NCBI RefSeq assembly: GCF_009795885.1
Contig: NZ_WTEV01000003.1
Location: 85,797 to 149,796 of the forward strand
Source: Gilliamella sp. Pas-s25
GTDB lineage: Bacteria > Pseudomonadota > Gammaproteobacteria > Enterobacterales > Orbaceae
Reading direction: 5' to 3'
DNA length: 64,000 bases
The position numbers and the translations under genes were made by a program. Positions within the stretch are counted from its first letter, which is position 1. Each line of letters starts with the position of its first letter. Of the stretch, positions 28,003 to 40,323 are shown piece by piece. Under the pieces are notes generated by a model. The model was not told where the DNA came from and made no database searches. It saw only the letters and a list, made by a program, of their open reading frames with translations.

Positions 28003-28110
28003 TGGTGTCTGGCCTTAACCAGACCCCGTCCAAGACCGTAGGTGTAGTTGAAATTTGACTACTTAATTTTCCTACGTAGACGGTGACAGAACCTGATAAG
28101 ATATATATAG
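28003..28110 (+). promoter_or_regulatory. ribosomal protein L10 leader
   Basis: TCTGG-CCTTAA-CCAGA (28008-28023) forms a first hairpin. CCGTCCAAGACCGTAGG near 28026 then pairs with CCTACGTAGACGG near 28071-28083, followed by TGACAGAACCTG. This is the well-known leader bound by L10(L12)4 that shuts off rplJL translation. The kinked stem and the AGA bulges are visible. Confidence 0.85.
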
Positions 28111-28203
28111 AAGGATTCTGCTCATCGTGGTTGTGCTAGTTACATTTGTAGCTAGTTAAAATTAGTCTAGGCTTTTGCCTAGTATAATCCAGGAGCAATA
28201 CCA

Positions 28204-28701
28204 ATGGCACTAAATCTTCAAAATAAACAAGAAATTGTTGCTGAAGTTAATGAAATCGCCAAAGGTGCGCTATCTGCAGTTGTTGCTGATTCTCGTGGCG
28301 TAACTGTAGAAAAAATGACTGCATTACGTAAATCTGCTCGTGAAGCGGGTGTTTATATGCGTGTTGTTCGTAATACGCTATTACGCCGTATTGTTGAGGG
28401 TACTCAATACGAGTGTTTAAAAGATACGTTTGTAGGTCCAACTCTAATTGCATTTTCAAATGAGCACCCAGGTGCTGCAGCGCGTCTTTTTAAGGCGTTT
28501 GCGAAAGAAAATGACAAATTTGAGATTAAAGCCGCAGCCTTTGAAGGTGAGTTAATTACTGCAGCGAACATTGATCGCTTAGCAACATTACCTACTTATG
28601 AAGAAGCATTAGCTCGCTTGATGTCAACCATGAAAGAAGCCGCAGCTGGCAAATTGGTTCGCACTCTTGCAGCGGTTCGTGATCAAAAAGAAGCTGCTTA
28701 A
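28204..28701 (+). CDS. rplJ: 50S ribosomal protein L10
   Basis: Base of the L7/L12 stalk, 165 aa as in E. coli. [45 protein letters not shown] and [20 protein letters not shown] are the rRNA-binding part. The C-terminal helix (from about residue 130) carries L12 dimers. AGGAG precedes the ATG. Expression should be set by the leader at 28003-28110. Confidence 0.98.
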   Translation: MALNLQNKQEIVAEVNEIAKGALSAVVADSRGVTVEKMTALRKSAREAGVYMRVVRNTLLRRIVEGTQYECLKDTFVGPTLIAFSNEHPGAAARLFKAFAKENDKFEIKAAAFEGELITAANIDRLATLPTYEEALARLMSTMKEAAAGKLVRTLAAVRDQKEAA

Positions 28702-28760
28702 TTGTCAGTTTGATTATGAATATTATCAATTAAAAAAATGTAAATTTAGGAAACTATATT

Positions 28761-29129
28761 ATGTCTATCACTAAAGAACAAATTTTAGATGCAGTTGCTG
28801 AAATGTCTGTTATGGACGTTGTTGAACTTGTATCAATGATGGAAGAAAAATTTGGCGTTTCTGCAGCGGCAGCAGTTGCAGTTGCAGCAGCAGGTCCTGC
28901 TGAAGCAGCAGAAGAAAAAACTGAATTTGATGTAATCTTAAAAGATGTTGGTGCTAATAAAGTAGCTGTTATCAAAGCTGTTCGTGGTGCAACAGGTTTA
29001 GGCTTAAAAGAAGCTAAAGATCTTGTTGAATCAGCTCCAGCTACAGTTAAAGAAGGCGTTAGCAAAGCTGATGCTGAAGAACTTAAAAAGGCACTTGAAG
29101 AATCTGGTGCAGTTGTCGAACTTAAATAA
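28761..29129 (+). CDS. rplL: 50S ribosomal protein L7/L12
   Basis: Multi-copy stalk protein that recruits translation factors, 122 aa. The N-terminal dimer domain (1-33), an Ala-rich hinge (residues about 34-53) and the C-terminal globular domain with [21 protein letters not shown] and [14 protein letters not shown] are all present. It starts 59 bp after rplJ with AGGAAA upstream, consistent with high translation. An attenuator-like hairpin follows. Confidence 0.98.
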   Translation: MSITKEQILDAVAEMSVMDVVELVSMMEEKFGVSAAAAVAVAAAGPAEAAEEKTEFDVILKDVGANKVAVIKAVRGATGLGLKEAKDLVESAPATVKEGVSKADAEELKKALEESGAVVELK

Positions 29130-29151
29130 GTTTATCGATAATACGATAAAT

Positions 29152-29180
29152 GGCTGGGGGTTTTATACCTCCAGCCTTTT
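29152..29180 (+). terminator. attenuator-type hairpin between rplL and rpoB
   Basis: GGCTGGGGG (29152-29160) pairs with CCTCCAGCC (29168-29176), with one G-U pair, followed by TTTTT. E. coli has a partial terminator at the same place that sets the ratio of ribosomal proteins to RNA polymerase subunits. Confidence 0.75.
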
Positions 29181-29375
29181 TGCGCTATAATAAGTTAAAG
29201 AATTTTATTTGAAGATTATCAATAAAAGTAATATAGAAATAGTATATTTATTAAGCCTAATCAATTGATATTTATAGATATTTTCGATGAGGTGTCAGGT
29301 GCCATCAGTTAGCGATAGTACGCCTGATGAATATTTAATCATGCTATAATAGCAGATAAGCAAGTTGAGGAACTA

Positions 29376-32300
29376 ATGGTTTACTCTTATACCGAGAAAA
29401 AACGAATTCGTAAGAATTTTGGTAAGCGTCCACAAGTCTTGGATATACCGTATCTTCTTTCTATTCAACTTGATTCGTTCCAGAAATTTATTGAACAAGA
29501 TCCAGAAGGACAATATGGCTTAGAAGCTGCATTCCGTTCAATATTTCCAATAAAAAGTTATAGTGGTAACGCTGAGTTACAATATGTGAGCTTTAAAATG
29601 GGCGAACCTGTGTTTGATGTTAAAGAATGTCAAATTAGAGGGATCACTTACTCAGCACCATTGCGCGTAAAATTACGTTTAGTTATTTATGATAAAGATG
29701 CGCCAGAAGGAACAGTTAAAGATATTAAAGAGCAAGACGTCTACATGGGCGAAATCCCTTTAATGACAGACAATGGTACATTTGTGATCAACGGTACAGA
29801 ACGTGTAATCGTATCACAATTACATCGTAGTCCAGGTGTGTTCTTTGATAGTGATAAAGGTAAAACACACTCTTCTGGTAAAGTTTTATATAATGCTCGG
29901 ATTATTCCTTATCGTGGCTCTTGGCTTGATTTTGAATTTGATCCAAAAGATAATCTTTTTGCTCGTATTGACCGTCGTCGTAAACTTCCTGCAACAATTA
30001 TTTTGCGTGCGTTAGGTTATGAAACAGAAGAAATTTTAGATATCTTCTTTGAAAAAACTATTTTTGAAGTTAGCAAGTCTAAGTTAAAGATGGATCTTGT
30101 TCCAGAGCGTTTACGTGGTGATACAGCGCTATTTGATATTGAATCAAAAGGTAAAATTTATGCTGAAAAAGGCCGACGTATTACGGCTCGTCACATTCGT
30201 GAATTAGAAAAAGACAAAGTTAGCAAAATTGATGTACCAGTTGAATATATCGTTAATAAAGTTCTGGCTAAAAATTATGTTGACGAAGAAACTGGCGAAG
30301 TAATTGCTTTTGCTAATACACCGATTTCATTAGAGCTATTACTTCAATTAACCAATGCTGGATATAAAAAAATAGAAACCTTATTCACTAATGATTTAGA
30401 TCATGGTGCATTTATTTCTGAAACATTAAATGTTGATTCAACGCGTGATCGACTAGGTGCGTTAGTTGAAATTTACCGCATGATGCGTCCGGGCGAGCCA
30501 CCAACGAAAGAAGCTGCTGAAGGATTATTTGATAATTTATTCTTCTCTGACGAACGTTATGATTTATCTGCTGTTGGTCGAATGAAGTTCAACCGTTCGT
30601 TAGGGCGTGATGATATTGAAGGCGAAAGCGTTTTAACGAAAGATGATATCGTTGAGGTAATGAAGAAATTAATCGCTATTCGTAACGGTCACGGTGAAGT
30701 CGATGATATCGACCATTTAGGTAATCGCCGTATTCGTAGTGTTGGCGAAATGGCAGAAAACCAATTCCGTATTGGTTTAGTTCGTGTTGAGCGAGCAGTG
30801 AAAGAGCGCTTATCTTTAGGTGATCTTGATTCACTAATGCCACAAGATATGATTAATGCTAAACCAATTTCAGCAGCGATTCGTGAATTTTTTGGCTCAA
30901 GCCAGCTATCTCAATTTATGGATCAAAACAATCCATTATCTGAAATTACGCATAAACGTCGTATTTCAGCATTAGGTCCAGGTGGTTTAACGCGTGAACG
31001 AGCAGGGTTTGAAGTACGTGACGTACATCCAACGCATTACGGTCGTGTATGTCCAATTGAAACGCCTGAAGGTCCAAACATCGGTTTAATTAACTCATTA
31101 GCGGTTTATGCTCGTACCAATGAGTATGGATTTTTGGAAACACCATATCGTCGAGTAATTGATGGTATTGTAACTGACGAAATTAATTATTTATCAGCAA
31201 TTGATGAAAGTGAATTTGTGATTGCTCAGGCAAACTCAAATCTTGATGAAAATGGTCGTTTTAAAGAAGAATTAGTGACTTGTCGCTTAAACGGTGAGTC
31301 AGGCTTATATAGCCCAGAACAAATTCATTATATGGACGTATCAACCCAACAAATCGTATCAGTTGGTGCATCATTAATTCCATTCCTTGAACATGATGAT
31401 GCGAACCGTGCTTTAATGGGTGCGAACATGCAACGTCAGGCAGTACCAACGTTGAAAGCGGAAAAACCGTTTGTTGGAACTGGGATGGAACGTGCTGTTG
31501 CCGTTGACTCAGGTGTAACAGCCGTTGCTCGCCGTGGTGGTACAGTTCAATATGTTGATGCATCACGTATAGTGGTTAATGTTAACGCTGATGAAATATA
31601 TGCCGGTGAAACAGGTATTGATATTTATAACTTAACTAAATATACCCGTTCTAACCAAAACACATGTATCAATCAAATTCCATGTGTAGAATTAGGCGAA
31701 AAAGTTGAACGTGGCGATGTGCTTGCCGATGGTCCATCAACAGACTTAGGTGAGTTAGCATTAGGTCAAAACATGCGAGTGGCTTTCATGCCATGGAATG
31801 GTTATAACTTTGAGGATTCTATTTTAGTTTCTGAAAAAGTGGTACAAGATGACCGTTTTACATCAATTCATATTCAAGAATTATCTTGTATTTCTCGTGA
31901 TACAAAGTTAGGCGCAGAAGAGATTACCGCTGATATTCCAAATGTGGGTGAAGCTGCACTATCTAAACTTGATGAATCAGGTATCGTTTATATCGGTGCT
32001 GAAGTTCAAGGTGGCGATATTTTGGTCGGTAAAGTGACACCTAAAGGTGAAACACAATTAACGCCAGAAGAAAAATTACTTCGTGCAATTTTTGGTGAAA
32101 AAGCCTCTGATGTTAAAGATACTTCATTGCGCGTGCCTAATGGTGTTTCAGGTACAGTTATTGATGTTCAAGTGTTTACTCGTGATGGCGTACAAAAAGA
32201 TAAACGTGCGCTTGAAATCGAAGAGATGCAACTTAAACAGGCAAGAAAAGATTTAACTGAAGAACTTAAAATCTTAGAGGCTGCATTATTTGCTCGTATT

Positions 32301-33404
32301 CGTGATGTACTAATTTCAGGTGGAATCAGCGCTGATAAATTAGATGCTTTACCACGTGAAAAATGGTTAACAATCGGTATTGCAAATGAAGATAAACAAG
32401 CTCAATTAGAACAACTTGCTGAACAGCACGAAGAGATCAAAGCTGAATTTAATAAAAAACTTGAAGCTAAACGCATGAAGATCACACAAGGTGATGATTT
32501 ACAACCAGGTGTGCTCAAAATAGTGAAAGTTTACTTAGCGGTTAAACGTCAAATTCAGCCTGGTGATAAGATGGCTGGTCGTCATGGTAACAAAGGGGTT
32601 ATCTCTAAAATTAACCCAATTGAAGATATGCCATATGATGATAAAGGTCGTCCTGTTGATATCGTATTAAATCCACTAGGTGTTCCATCTCGTATGAATA
32701 TTGGACAGATCCTAGAAACTCACTTGGGTATGGCTGCTAAAGGTATTGGGCAGAAAATTGATGCGATGTTAAAAGAACAGCAAGAGTTAGCTAAATTACG
32801 TGAGTTTATTCAAAAAGCGTATGATCTTGGCTTAGGGGCTGCACAAAAAGTTAATGTAGCAGAATTTACTGATCAAGAAGTCATGAATTTAGCACAAAAC
32901 TTGCGTAATGGTATGCCACTAGCAACACCTGTGTTTGATGGTGCCAAAGAGCAAGAAATTAAAGCCTTATTAGAGCTGGGTGATTTGCCGACTTCTGGTC
33001 AAATTACGTTGTATGACGGTCGTACAGGTGAACAATTTGAACGTCCAGTTACTGTAGGTTATATGTACATGCTTAAATTGAATCACTTAGTTGATGACAA
33101 AATGCATGCCCGCTCTACTGGTTCATACAGTCTGGTTACTCAACAACCATTGGGTGGTAAAGCTCAATTTGGTGGTCAACGTTTTGGTGAGATGGAAGTA
33201 TGGGCACTTGAAGCATATGGTGCAGCTTATACTTTACAAGAAATGTTAACCGTTAAATCAGATGACGTAAACGGCCGTACTAAGATGTATAAAAATATTG
33301 TAGATGGTGATCATCGTATGGAGCCTGCGATCCCAGAATCATTTAATGTACTATTAAAAGAGATCCGTTCGCTAGGCATTAATATCGAGTTAGATGAAGA
33401 GTAA
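29376..33404 (+). CDS. rpoB: DNA-directed RNA polymerase subunit beta
   Basis: Catalytic beta subunit, 1342 aa, the same length as E. coli. The rifampicin pocket ([20 protein letters not shown], then [11 protein letters not shown]) has the wild-type residues. [21 protein letters not shown], the Mg-site partner region [21 protein letters not shown] and the C-terminal clamp anchor [23 protein letters not shown] are intact. GAGGAAC precedes the ATG. The 246-bp gap after rplL carries the attenuator. rpoC follows after 90 bp. Confidence 0.99.
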   Translation: MVYSYTEKKRIRKNFGKRPQVLDIPYLLSIQLDSFQKFIEQDPEGQYGLEAAFRSIFPIKSYSGNAELQYVSFKMGEPVFDVKECQIRGITYSAPLRVKLRLVIYDKDAPEGTVKDIKEQDVYMGEIPLMTDNGTFVINGTERVIVSQLHRSPGVFFDSDKGKTHSSGKVLYNARIIPYRGSWLDFEFDPKDNLFARIDRRRKLPATIILRALGYETEEILDIFFEKTIFEVSKSKLKMDLVPERLRGDTALFDIESKGKIYAEKGRRITARHIRELEKDKVSKIDVPVEYIVNKVLAKNYVDEETGEVIAFANTPISLELLLQLTNAGYKKIETLFTNDLDHGAFISETLNVDSTRDRLGALVEIYRMMRPGEPPTKEAAEGLFDNLFFSDERYDLSAVGRMKFNRSLGRDDIEGESVLTKDDIVEVMKKLIAIRNGHGEVDDIDHLGNRRIRSVGEMAENQFRIGLVRVERAVKERLSLGDLDSLMPQDMINAKPISAAIREFFGSSQLSQFMDQNNPLSEITHKRRISALGPGGLTRERAGFEVRDVHPTHYGRVCPIETPEGPNIGLINSLAVYARTNEYGFLETPYRRVIDGIVTDEINYLSAIDESEFVIAQANSNLDENGRFKEELVTCRLNGESGLYSPEQIHYMDVSTQQIVSVGASLIPFLEHDDANRALMGANMQRQAVPTLKAEKPFVGTGMERAVAVDSGVTAVARRGGTVQYVDASRIVVNVNADEIYAGETGIDIYNLTKYTRSNQNTCINQIPCVELGEKVERGDVLADGPSTDLGELALGQNMRVAFMPWNGYNFEDSILVSEKVVQDDRFTSIHIQELSCISRDTKLGAEEITADIPNVGEAALSKLDESGIVYIGAEVQGGDILVGKVTPKGETQLTPEEKLLRAIFGEKASDVKDTSLRVPNGVSGTVIDVQVFTRDGVQKDKRALEIEEMQLKQARKDLTEELKILEAALFARIRDVLISGGISADKLDALPREKWLTIGIANEDKQAQLEQLAEQHEEIKAEFNKKLEAKRMKITQGDDLQPGVLKIVKVYLAVKRQIQPGDKMAGRHGNKGVISKINPIEDMPYDDKGRPVDIVLNPLGVPSRMNIGQILETHLGMAAKGIGQKIDAMLKEQQELAKLREFIQKAYDLGLGAAQKVNVAEFTDQEVMNLAQNLRNGMPLATPVFDGAKEQEIKALLELGDLPTSGQITLYDGRTGEQFERPVTVGYMYMLKLNHLVDDKMHARSTGSYSLVTQQPLGGKAQFGGQRFGEMEVWALEAYGAAYTLQEMLTVKSDDVNGRTKMYKNIVDGDHRMEPAIPESFNVLLKEIRSLGINIELDEE

Positions 33405-33494
33405 TTTTTGCTAACTTAAATGATTTCTATTTATAGGGATAACTTATTAGCAATAATAAGTTATCTAATTGGTTTAACTCCATAGGAGTCAATT

Positions 33495-36400
33495 GTGAAA
33501 GACTTACTAAAGTTTCTAAAAGCACAAACAAAAACAGAAGATTTTGATGCTATCAAGATAGGGCTTGCTTCTCCTGATATGATTCGTTCATGGTCTTTTG
33601 GTGAAGTTAAAAAACCTGAAACAATCAATTATCGTACGTTCAAACCTGAGCGTGACGGATTGTTTTGTGCGCGTATTTTTGGACCAGTAAAAGATTATGA
33701 ATGTTTATGTGGAAAATATAAACGTTTAAAACACCGTGGTGTGATTTGTGAAAAATGTGGAGTTGAAGTAACTCAAGCTAAAGTACGTCGTGAACGTATG
33801 GGGCACATTGAACTTGCATCACCAACTGCCCATATCTGGTTTTTAAAATCATTACCATCTCGTATTGGTTTATTACTTGATATGCCACTTCGTGATATTG
33901 AACGAGTGCTTTATTTTGAATCATTTATGGTTCTTGATGGTGGTATGACCAATCTTGAGCGTGGTCAGATTTTAACTGAAGAACAATATTTAGATGCGTT
34001 AGAAGAGTTTGGTGACGAATTTGATGCTCGCATGGGGGCAGAGGCTATCCAAGAGTTATTACGTAATATTGATGTGCAAGCGGAATGTGAAGCACTACGT
34101 GATGAACTATCAACCACTAATTCTGAAACTAAGCGTAAAAAACTGACCAAGCGTATTAAGATTATTGAAGCATTTATTCAATCAGAAAACAAACCTGAAT
34201 GGATGATTTTAAACGTATTACCTGTGTTGCCACCAGATTTACGCCCATTAGTGCCACTTGATGGCGGACGTTTTGCAACATCAGATCTCAATGATCTTTA
34301 TCGTCGAGTTATTAACCGTAATAACCGTTTAAAACGTTTATTAGACTTGGCTGCGCCGGATATCATTGTACGTAATGAAAAACGTATGTTACAAGAATCG
34401 GTCGATGCATTATTAGATAATGGTCGTCGTGGTCGTGCAATTACAGGTTCAAACAAACGTCCATTGAAGTCACTTGCTGATATGATTAAAGGTAAGCAAG
34501 GTCGTTTCCGTCAAAACTTATTAGGTAAACGTGTTGACTATTCTGGTCGTTCTGTAATTACTGTAGGTCCATACTTACATTTGCATCAGTGTGGTTTACC
34601 GAAGAAGATGGCCCTTGAATTATTCAAACCATTTATTTACGGTAAATTAGAGCGTCGCGGTTATGCAACAACCATTAAAGCAGCGAAGAAAATGGTTGAG
34701 CGTGAAGATGCAATTGTATGGGATATCTTAGATGAAGTTATTCGTGAACATCCAGTATTACTAAACCGTGCGCCAACATTACATAGATTAGGTATTCAAG
34801 CATTTGAGCCGATTCTAATTGAAGGTAAAGCAATTCAATTACATCCATTAGTTTGTGCGGCATTTAATGCTGACTTCGATGGTGACCAAATGGCGGTTCA
34901 CGTTCCATTAACGTTAGAAGCACAATTAGAAGCACGTGCGTTAATGATGTCAACTAACAATATTCTTTCACCGGCAAGTGGTGAGCCTATCATCGTTCCT
35001 TCACAGGACGTGGTTTTAGGTCTTTACTATATGACTCGTGATAAAGTCAATGCCAAAGGTGAAGGCATGATATTAACCGGTCCTAAAGAAGCTGAAAAGC
35101 TATATCGTTTAGGTCTAGTTGAATTACATGCTAAGGTTAAAGTCCGTATTACTGAAAGCCAACGTAATAGTGTAGGTGAGTGGGAAGATACTACCTCGGT
35201 GGTTGATACAACAGTTGGTCGTGCAATTTTATGGTTAATTATGCCAAAAGGGATGAGCTTCTCTGTTATCAATCAACCTTTGGGTAAAAAGGCGATCTCT
35301 AAAATTTTAAATATCTGTTATCGCCAGTTAGGCATGAAAGATACAGTTATTTTAGCTGACCAAATCATGTACACTGGATTTGCTTATGCGGCACGTTCAG
35401 GTGTATCAGTTGGTATTGATGATATGGAAATTCCAGCGAAGAAATCACAAATAATCAACGAAGCTGAAATCGAAGTTGCTGAAATTCAAGAGCAATTCCA
35501 ATCTGGTTTAGTAACTGCAGGTGAACGTTATAACAAAGTTATCGATATTTGGGCTGCCGCTAATGAACGGGTTGCTAAAGCGATGATGGATAACTTATCA
35601 ACTGAAAAAGTAACTAACCGTGACGGTGAGGAAGAAGTTCAATCTTCTTTCAATAGTATTTACATGATGGCCGACTCTGGTGCGCGTGGTTCTGCAGCAC
35701 AGATTCGTCAGCTTGCTGGTATGCGTGGTTTGATGGCAAAACCAGATGGTTCGATTATTGAAACGCCTATCACTGCAAACTTCCGTGAAGGCTTAAACGT
35801 ACTTCAGTACTTTATCTCTACGCATGGTGCGCGTAAAGGTCTTGCTGATACCGCATTAAAAACAGCGAACTCAGGTTACTTAACTCGACGTTTAGTTGAT
35901 GTGGCACAAGATTTAGTGGTCATTGAAGATGACTGTGGCACCTTAGAAGGCGTGGTAATGACACCTGTTATTGAAGGCGGTGATGTTAAAGAGCCACTTC
36001 GTGAACGAGTATTAGGTCGAGTTACGGCTGAAGATGTATTAAAACCAGGCAGTGCGGATATCTTAATCCCACGTAACACATTACTTGATGAAAGTAAATG
36101 TGACTTACTTGAAGCGGAATCTGTTGATAGCGTTAAAGTGCGTTCAGTGGTTTCGTGTGATACTGATTTTGGTGTGTGTGCAAAATGTTATGGTCGTGAC
36201 TTAGCACGTGGTCACTTGGTCAATAAAGGTGAAGCAATCGGTGTTATTGCGGCGCAATCAATCGGTGAGCCAGGTACACAGTTAACCATGCGTACGTTCC
36301 ATATTGGTGGTGCGGCATCGCGAGCGGCGGCTGAATCAAGTGTTCAAGTTAAAAACAAAGGTAGTATTAAATTAACTAATGCTAAATTTGTAACTAACCC

Positions 36401-37712
36401 AGATAAGAAACTAGTAATTACTTCGCGTAATGCTGAATTAACCATTATTGATGACTTAGGTCGAATGAAAGAAACCTATAAAGTGCCTTATGGTTCGATT
36501 TTAAGTAAAGGTAATGGTGTTGCAGTTAATGCGGGTGAAACAGTGGCTAACTGGGATCCACATACTATGCCAGTTATCTCTGAAACTAAAGGTTTTGTCC
36601 GTTTTGTGGATATGGTTGATGGTCAAACAATTACGCGTCAAACCGATGAATTAACAGGTTTATCATCTATTGCGATACTAGATGTAGCAGAACGTACTGG
36701 TGTTGGTAAAGATTTACGTCCAGCCATCAAAATTGTTGATGCTAAAGGTGATGATATCTATCTTGCTGGCACAGAAATGCTTGCGCAATACTTTTTACCT
36801 GGTAAAGCATTAGTACAGTTGGAAGATGGCGCTGAAATCAATATTGGTGATACACTTGCTCGTATTCCACAAGCATCTGTAGGTACTAAAGATATCACCG
36901 GTGGTTTACCGCGTGTTGCTGACTTATTTGAAGCACGTAAACCAAAAGAACCAGCTATCTTGGCTGAAATTGATGGTATCATTTCATTCGGTAAAGAAAC
37001 AAAAGGTAAACGTCGCTTAATTATCACGCCATTAGATGGTAGTGAACCATATGAAGAGATGATTCCAAAATGGCGTCAACTTAACGTATTTGAAGGCGAA
37101 CAAGTTGGCCGTGGTGATGTGATTTCTGATGGTCCTGAATCTGCGCATGATATTTTACGTCTACGTGGCGTTAATGCGGTAACACGTTATATTGTTAACG
37201 AAGTTCAAGAAGTTTATCGTCTACAAGGTGTAAAAATTAATGATAAACACATTGAAGTTATCGTACGCCAAATGTTACGTAAAGCAACGGTTATTCATCC
37301 AGGTGGCTCTCGTCTACTTGAAGGTGAACAACTTGAAGTTTCACGCTTGAAGATTATCAACCGTGAACTTGAAGCGCAAAATAAAGAACCAATTGTTTAT
37401 TTACACGATTTACTTGGTATTACTAAAGCATCACTAACAACTGAATCATTTATTTCTGCCGCTTCGTTCCAAGAAACGACTCGCGTTTTAACCGAAGCTG
37501 CGGTGGCGGGTAAAAATGACGAATTACGTGGCTTAAAAGAAAACGTAATTGTTGGTCGATTAATTCCAGCAGGTACGGGGTATGCTTACCATAAAGAACG
37601 TTTACGTAAACGCGCAATGCCATCAACTGATGAGATTCAAACAACAATTTCAGCAGAAGAAGCAACCGCTAATTTAGCTGAATTGTTAAACTCTGCTGAA
37701 GAGAATCAATAG
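33495..37712 (+). CDS. rpoC: DNA-directed RNA polymerase subunit beta'
   Basis: Catalytic beta' subunit, 1405 aa, starting with GTG after TAGGAGTC (E. coli rpoC also uses GTG). The zinc ribbon CLCGKYK...CEKCG sits near residue 70. The active-site loop is NADFDGDQM. The second zinc site is [20 protein letters not shown], and [25 protein letters not shown] marks the bridge/trigger region. It ends the operon before a strong terminator. Confidence 0.99.
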   Translation: MKDLLKFLKAQTKTEDFDAIKIGLASPDMIRSWSFGEVKKPETINYRTFKPERDGLFCARIFGPVKDYECLCGKYKRLKHRGVICEKCGVEVTQAKVRRERMGHIELASPTAHIWFLKSLPSRIGLLLDMPLRDIERVLYFESFMVLDGGMTNLERGQILTEEQYLDALEEFGDEFDARMGAEAIQELLRNIDVQAECEALRDELSTTNSETKRKKLTKRIKIIEAFIQSENKPEWMILNVLPVLPPDLRPLVPLDGGRFATSDLNDLYRRVINRNNRLKRLLDLAAPDIIVRNEKRMLQESVDALLDNGRRGRAITGSNKRPLKSLADMIKGKQGRFRQNLLGKRVDYSGRSVITVGPYLHLHQCGLPKKMALELFKPFIYGKLERRGYATTIKAAKKMVEREDAIVWDILDEVIREHPVLLNRAPTLHRLGIQAFEPILIEGKAIQLHPLVCAAFNADFDGDQMAVHVPLTLEAQLEARALMMSTNNILSPASGEPIIVPSQDVVLGLYYMTRDKVNAKGEGMILTGPKEAEKLYRLGLVELHAKVKVRITESQRNSVGEWEDTTSVVDTTVGRAILWLIMPKGMSFSVINQPLGKKAISKILNICYRQLGMKDTVILADQIMYTGFAYAARSGVSVGIDDMEIPAKKSQIINEAEIEVAEIQEQFQSGLVTAGERYNKVIDIWAAANERVAKAMMDNLSTEKVTNRDGEEEVQSSFNSIYMMADSGARGSAAQIRQLAGMRGLMAKPDGSIIETPITANFREGLNVLQYFISTHGARKGLADTALKTANSGYLTRRLVDVAQDLVVIEDDCGTLEGVVMTPVIEGGDVKEPLRERVLGRVTAEDVLKPGSADILIPRNTLLDESKCDLLEAESVDSVKVRSVVSCDTDFGVCAKCYGRDLARGHLVNKGEAIGVIAAQSIGEPGTQLTMRTFHIGGAASRAAAESSVQVKNKGSIKLTNAKFVTNPDKKLVITSRNAELTIIDDLGRMKETYKVPYGSILSKGNGVAVNAGETVANWDPHTMPVISETKGFVRFVDMVDGQTITRQTDELTGLSSIAILDVAERTGVGKDLRPAIKIVDAKGDDIYLAGTEMLAQYFLPGKALVQLEDGAEINIGDTLARIPQASVGTKDITGGLPRVADLFEARKPKEPAILAEIDGIISFGKETKGKRRLIITPLDGSEPYEEMIPKWRQLNVFEGEQVGRGDVISDGPESAHDILRLRGVNAVTRYIVNEVQEVYRLQGVKINDKHIEVIVRQMLRKATVIHPGGSRLLEGEQLEVSRLKIINRELEAQNKEPIVYLHDLLGITKASLTTESFISAASFQETTRVLTEAAVAGKNDELRGLKENVIVGRLIPAGTGYAYHKERLRKRAMPSTDEIQTTISAEEATANLAELLNSAEENQ

Positions 37713-37733
37713 TCTCATTCGGTGTAATTTACA

Positions 37734-37764
37734 AATAGCACGCATGGCGTGCTATTTTTTTTAA
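37734..37764 (+). terminator. strong Rho-independent terminator after rpoC
   Basis: AATAGCACGC (37734-37743) and GCGTGCTATT (37747-37756) pair perfectly around ATG and are followed by a run of T. Confidence 0.92.
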
Positions 37765-37782
37765 CTATAAAAGGAGATTGGT

Positions 37783-38094
37783 GTGTACATTGTAATGAAC
37801 CGTTTTAAGATTAAACGGGGTCGCGAAGATACATTTATTGAAATATGGCGAAATCGTGATAGCCATCTGAAAGAAATGAAAGGGTTTAACCGTTTTTACT
37901 TTTTACAAGGAAAAACAGAAGAAAATTATACACTATTTTCTTCATTTACTGAGTGGCAATCTAAAGCTGATTTTGAAGCTTGGGTTAATTCTGAACACTT
38001 TAAGCATACCCACCGTAATACGAATAACCGACCAAATAACAGTGATATTTATTTTGAGTCGGCACAATTAGAGTGTTTTGACGTTATATTATAA
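37783..38094 (+). CDS. antibiotic biosynthesis monooxygenase (ABM) fold protein
   Basis: A 103-aa single-domain protein of the dimeric alpha/beta-barrel ABM type. The start is GTG 37783 with AAGGAG seven bases upstream. The pattern IVMNRFKIKRGREDTFIEIW-R, FNRFYFLQG, YTLFSSFTEWQSKADFEAWVNSEHFKHTHRN resembles HmoA/IsdG-type heme-degrading monooxygenases, with histidines in the EHFKHTH segment that could bind heme. Heme degradation is a possible but unproven role; quinol monooxygenase-like proteins share the fold. It stands alone between rpoC and lemA. Confidence 0.75.
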   Translation: MYIVMNRFKIKRGREDTFIEIWRNRDSHLKEMKGFNRFYFLQGKTEENYTLFSSFTEWQSKADFEAWVNSEHFKHTHRNTNNRPNNSDIYFESAQLECFDVIL

Positions 38095-38449
38095 TAAATT
38101 CAGATATCAAGTTTGACATAAATGCAAAAAAGCTAATTTAGCTATTTATCATTTATTCAGTCAGTCCAACGAAATTTTGTGAGCAATAATAAATTGATTT
38201 GGACGCCGATATGACAATAACAAATGTGCCTAAAATCTAGCAGTAAACGTCGGATTTATTATATAAATAGTGATTTTATTTTAAAATGTCAAAATAAAAA
38301 ATTAAATAAAATCAATGTCTTTTCTGACTGGCTTCTAGTTAATAAAATATAGCCAAGCACAAGAGTGTAAAGGTTTTTATATTTCTTGACAGGAACATTC
38401 CCCTTTTCTTAAACTGTTCGTAAAATAAACAACAATTTCAGGCGTACGG
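38095..38449. other. 355-bp AT-rich gap with a possible lemA promoter
   Basis: No gene is visible. A TTGACA at 38386-38391, a 17-bp spacer and TTAAAC at 38409-38414 form a possible promoter 35 bp upstream of lemA. AGCTAATTTAGCT near 38130 is a small palindrome that might end the preceding gene. Confidence 0.4.
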
Positions 38450-39046
38450 ATGAAAATCAAATCGTTATTAATCATTGTAGTGTTAGTTGTTATTGGGGCG
38501 TTTATCTATTTTACAAGTTACAATGGTATCCAAACAAAGGACGAAAAAGTAGTGGCCGCATGGTCTGAAGTACTCAATCAATACAAGCGTAGAGCTGATT
38601 TAGTCCCTAATTTAGTCAATACCGTAAAAGGTTATACCACACATGAAAAAGAAGTTTTAATCCAAGTAACTGAAGCTAGAGCAAAAGTCGGATCGATTCA
38701 GATTAATGCTGATCAGCTAACTAACCCTGCTACATTCTCAAAATTCCAACAAGCACAATCAGAATTGAGTTCAGCATTAAGTCGCTTAATCGCAGTAAGT
38801 GAAAACTATCCAGAACTGAAAGCCAACACCCTTTATCAAGATTTAATGAGTCAGCTTGAAGGTACTGAAAATCGCATTACTGTTGCGCGCGGGCGATATA
38901 TCGAAGCGGTGCAAACATTTAATATCTATATCCGTAAGTTACCGACTAAATGGATTGCTGATAGCTTAGGAAAACAACCAAAACAGCAATTTACGGTTGA
39001 TGATGAAAAGCAAATGTCTAATCCTCCCGCAGTGAATTTTGGATAA
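38450..39046 (+). CDS. lemA: LemA family protein
   Basis: A membrane-anchored helical protein of unknown biochemical role, 198 aa. One N-terminal membrane segment (about 5-22) is followed by the LemA domain: YNGIQTKDEKVVAAWSEVLNQYKRRADLVPNLVNTVKGY, then TEARAKVG, LSRLIAVSENYPELKAN and ENRITVARGRYIEAVQTFN. The VPNLV and ENRI-ARx-Y motifs are diagnostic. It is followed after 8 bp by a TPM-domain gene, the usual partner of lemA across bacteria, so the two products probably act together at the envelope. Confidence 0.92.
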   Translation: MKIKSLLIIVVLVVIGAFIYFTSYNGIQTKDEKVVAAWSEVLNQYKRRADLVPNLVNTVKGYTTHEKEVLIQVTEARAKVGSIQINADQLTNPATFSKFQQAQSELSSALSRLIAVSENYPELKANTLYQDLMSQLEGTENRITVARGRYIEAVQTFNIYIRKLPTKWIADSLGKQPKQQFTVDDEKQMSNPPAVNFG

Positions 39047-39054
39047 TTATTATC

Positions 39055-39945
39055 GTGAAAAAATATTTTCTATGTAGCATATTGTTCATAATTAGTTGGC
39101 TCAGTTATGGGCTAACTGATATTCCCGCATTCAAACATCGAGTGATTGACACGACTAATACATTAACATCGTCACAATTAAGCACACTTGAAGCAAATTT
39201 GAGTGATTATGAAAAATCACAGACAGACGGGAAACAAATAGCGGTTTTAATGATCGCTAAGCTTGATAATGAAACCATAGAACAATATGCAGATAGAGTC
39301 TTTATTCAATGGAAAATCGGTGAAAAAGGACAAGATAATGGTATCTTATTACTAATAGTAAAAGATGACAAACGTATGCGCATTGAAGTTGGTTATGGAT
39401 TTGAAGGAACCATTACCGATTTAGTTGCTAGCCATATTATTCGCGAACAATTAGCTCCACAGTTTCAGAAAAATAACTATTATCAAGGTATTGACAATGC
39501 ATTGTTGGTACTGAAACAAAAAATTGATAATTCTAACCCAAAAGATGATGATACTCAGGGCCAAAATCTCAATACTTTATTGGCGGGGGACTTTGGTTCC
39601 AAACTAATTAACTATGGACTAGTATCATTTTTTATCTGTTTCTTACTAACCAGTCTATTTATCACCAAAGTCAGTGCCAAACGAAGTTTAGGAACAGGTT
39701 TACTCAACGGACTGTCTATTGGTGGATTTACTTTATGGCAAGGTTACCCAGTACATATCGCATTACCTCTGTTATTTTTAGCTTTCGTTGTCAGCACCAT
39801 GATAAGCGGCATTTTAACTGCTAGAGGTGGTCGCGGTGGTGGCGGTTTTGGTGGGTCAGGTGGTGGCTTCGGTGGAGGATCTGGTGGCTTTAGCGGTGGT
39901 GGAGGCGGCCGCAGCGGAGGTGGGGGGGCATCCGGTAGTTGGTAA
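39055..39945 (+). CDS. TPM-domain membrane protein (YgcG family) with Gly-rich tail
   Basis: A 296-aa protein with GTG start, directly after lemA. It has a signal peptide (about 1-19), a TPM domain (about 22-155) with HRVIDTTNTLTSSQLSTLEANLSDYE, QIAVLMIAKLDNETIEQYADRVF, WKIGEKGQDNGILLLI and RIEVGYGFEGTITD, and then about two or three membrane segments (about 183-255). The last 40 residues are Gly/Ser-rich, ending in SGSW. The family has been linked to photosystem II repair in plants (TLP18.3) and has phosphatase-like activity in some members; its bacterial role is unknown. Confidence 0.9.
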   Translation: MKKYFLCSILFIISWLSYGLTDIPAFKHRVIDTTNTLTSSQLSTLEANLSDYEKSQTDGKQIAVLMIAKLDNETIEQYADRVFIQWKIGEKGQDNGILLLIVKDDKRMRIEVGYGFEGTITDLVASHIIREQLAPQFQKNNYYQGIDNALLVLKQKIDNSNPKDDDTQGQNLNTLLAGDFGSKLINYGLVSFFICFLLTSLFITKVSAKRSLGTGLLNGLSIGGFTLWQGYPVHIALPLLFLAFVVSTMISGILTARGGRGGGGFGGSGGGFGGGSGGFSGGGGGRSGGGGASGSW

Positions 39946-40323
39946 TACAATTAATCCTATCACAACATCTAGTTAAATATTAACGACTAAAAAACACTCA
40001 GAAAAGTTATTGATTTTATTTGAATTTTTGCTGATTTTTAGAGCTTTTAATTAAAGGATAAATAGATTTTCCCAGTCAATCTTAGGCTATGCGTACTTTT
40101 AAGTGGAAAGCTAACTTTAGCTTATTTTATGATCTAAATCACAAAATTGAACATAAATTAAATTTGTAAATTATTAATTTAAGAATAACAAAGCCTGTCT
40201 ATTACTGCACTTTCCTATCTTTATAACAAATTTCCTGTTGTTGATGGAAAAAGTCTCTATCCAAATTGATTCTCATTTCATTTAGGCTTAAATCATCCTA
40301 AAACAATAATATGTACATAGATT
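39946..40323. other. 378-bp control region upstream of the DgaEF-type operon
   Basis: This contains the CRP-like site at 40126-40145. No intrinsic terminator that could be an antitermination target is evident between the site and the first gene. The inverted repeat TTTCC/GGAAA around 40228-40252 is the only visible leader structure. That argues for transcription activation rather than antitermination by the PRD regulator. Confidence 0.45.
40126..40145. promoter_or_regulatory. CRP-like site upstream of the DgaEF-type operon
   Basis: TTTATGATCTAAATCACAAA matches the CRP consensus core TGTGATCTAGATCACA at 14 of 16 positions. It lies about 180 bp upstream of the first gene. CRP control fits a sugar-acid operon with a PTS-responsive regulator. 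Confidence 0.6.

Noticed and set aside
39744..39950. Proline-rich minus-strand frame
   Set aside because: It is the complement of the Gly-rich tail of the TPM protein and has no independent support.
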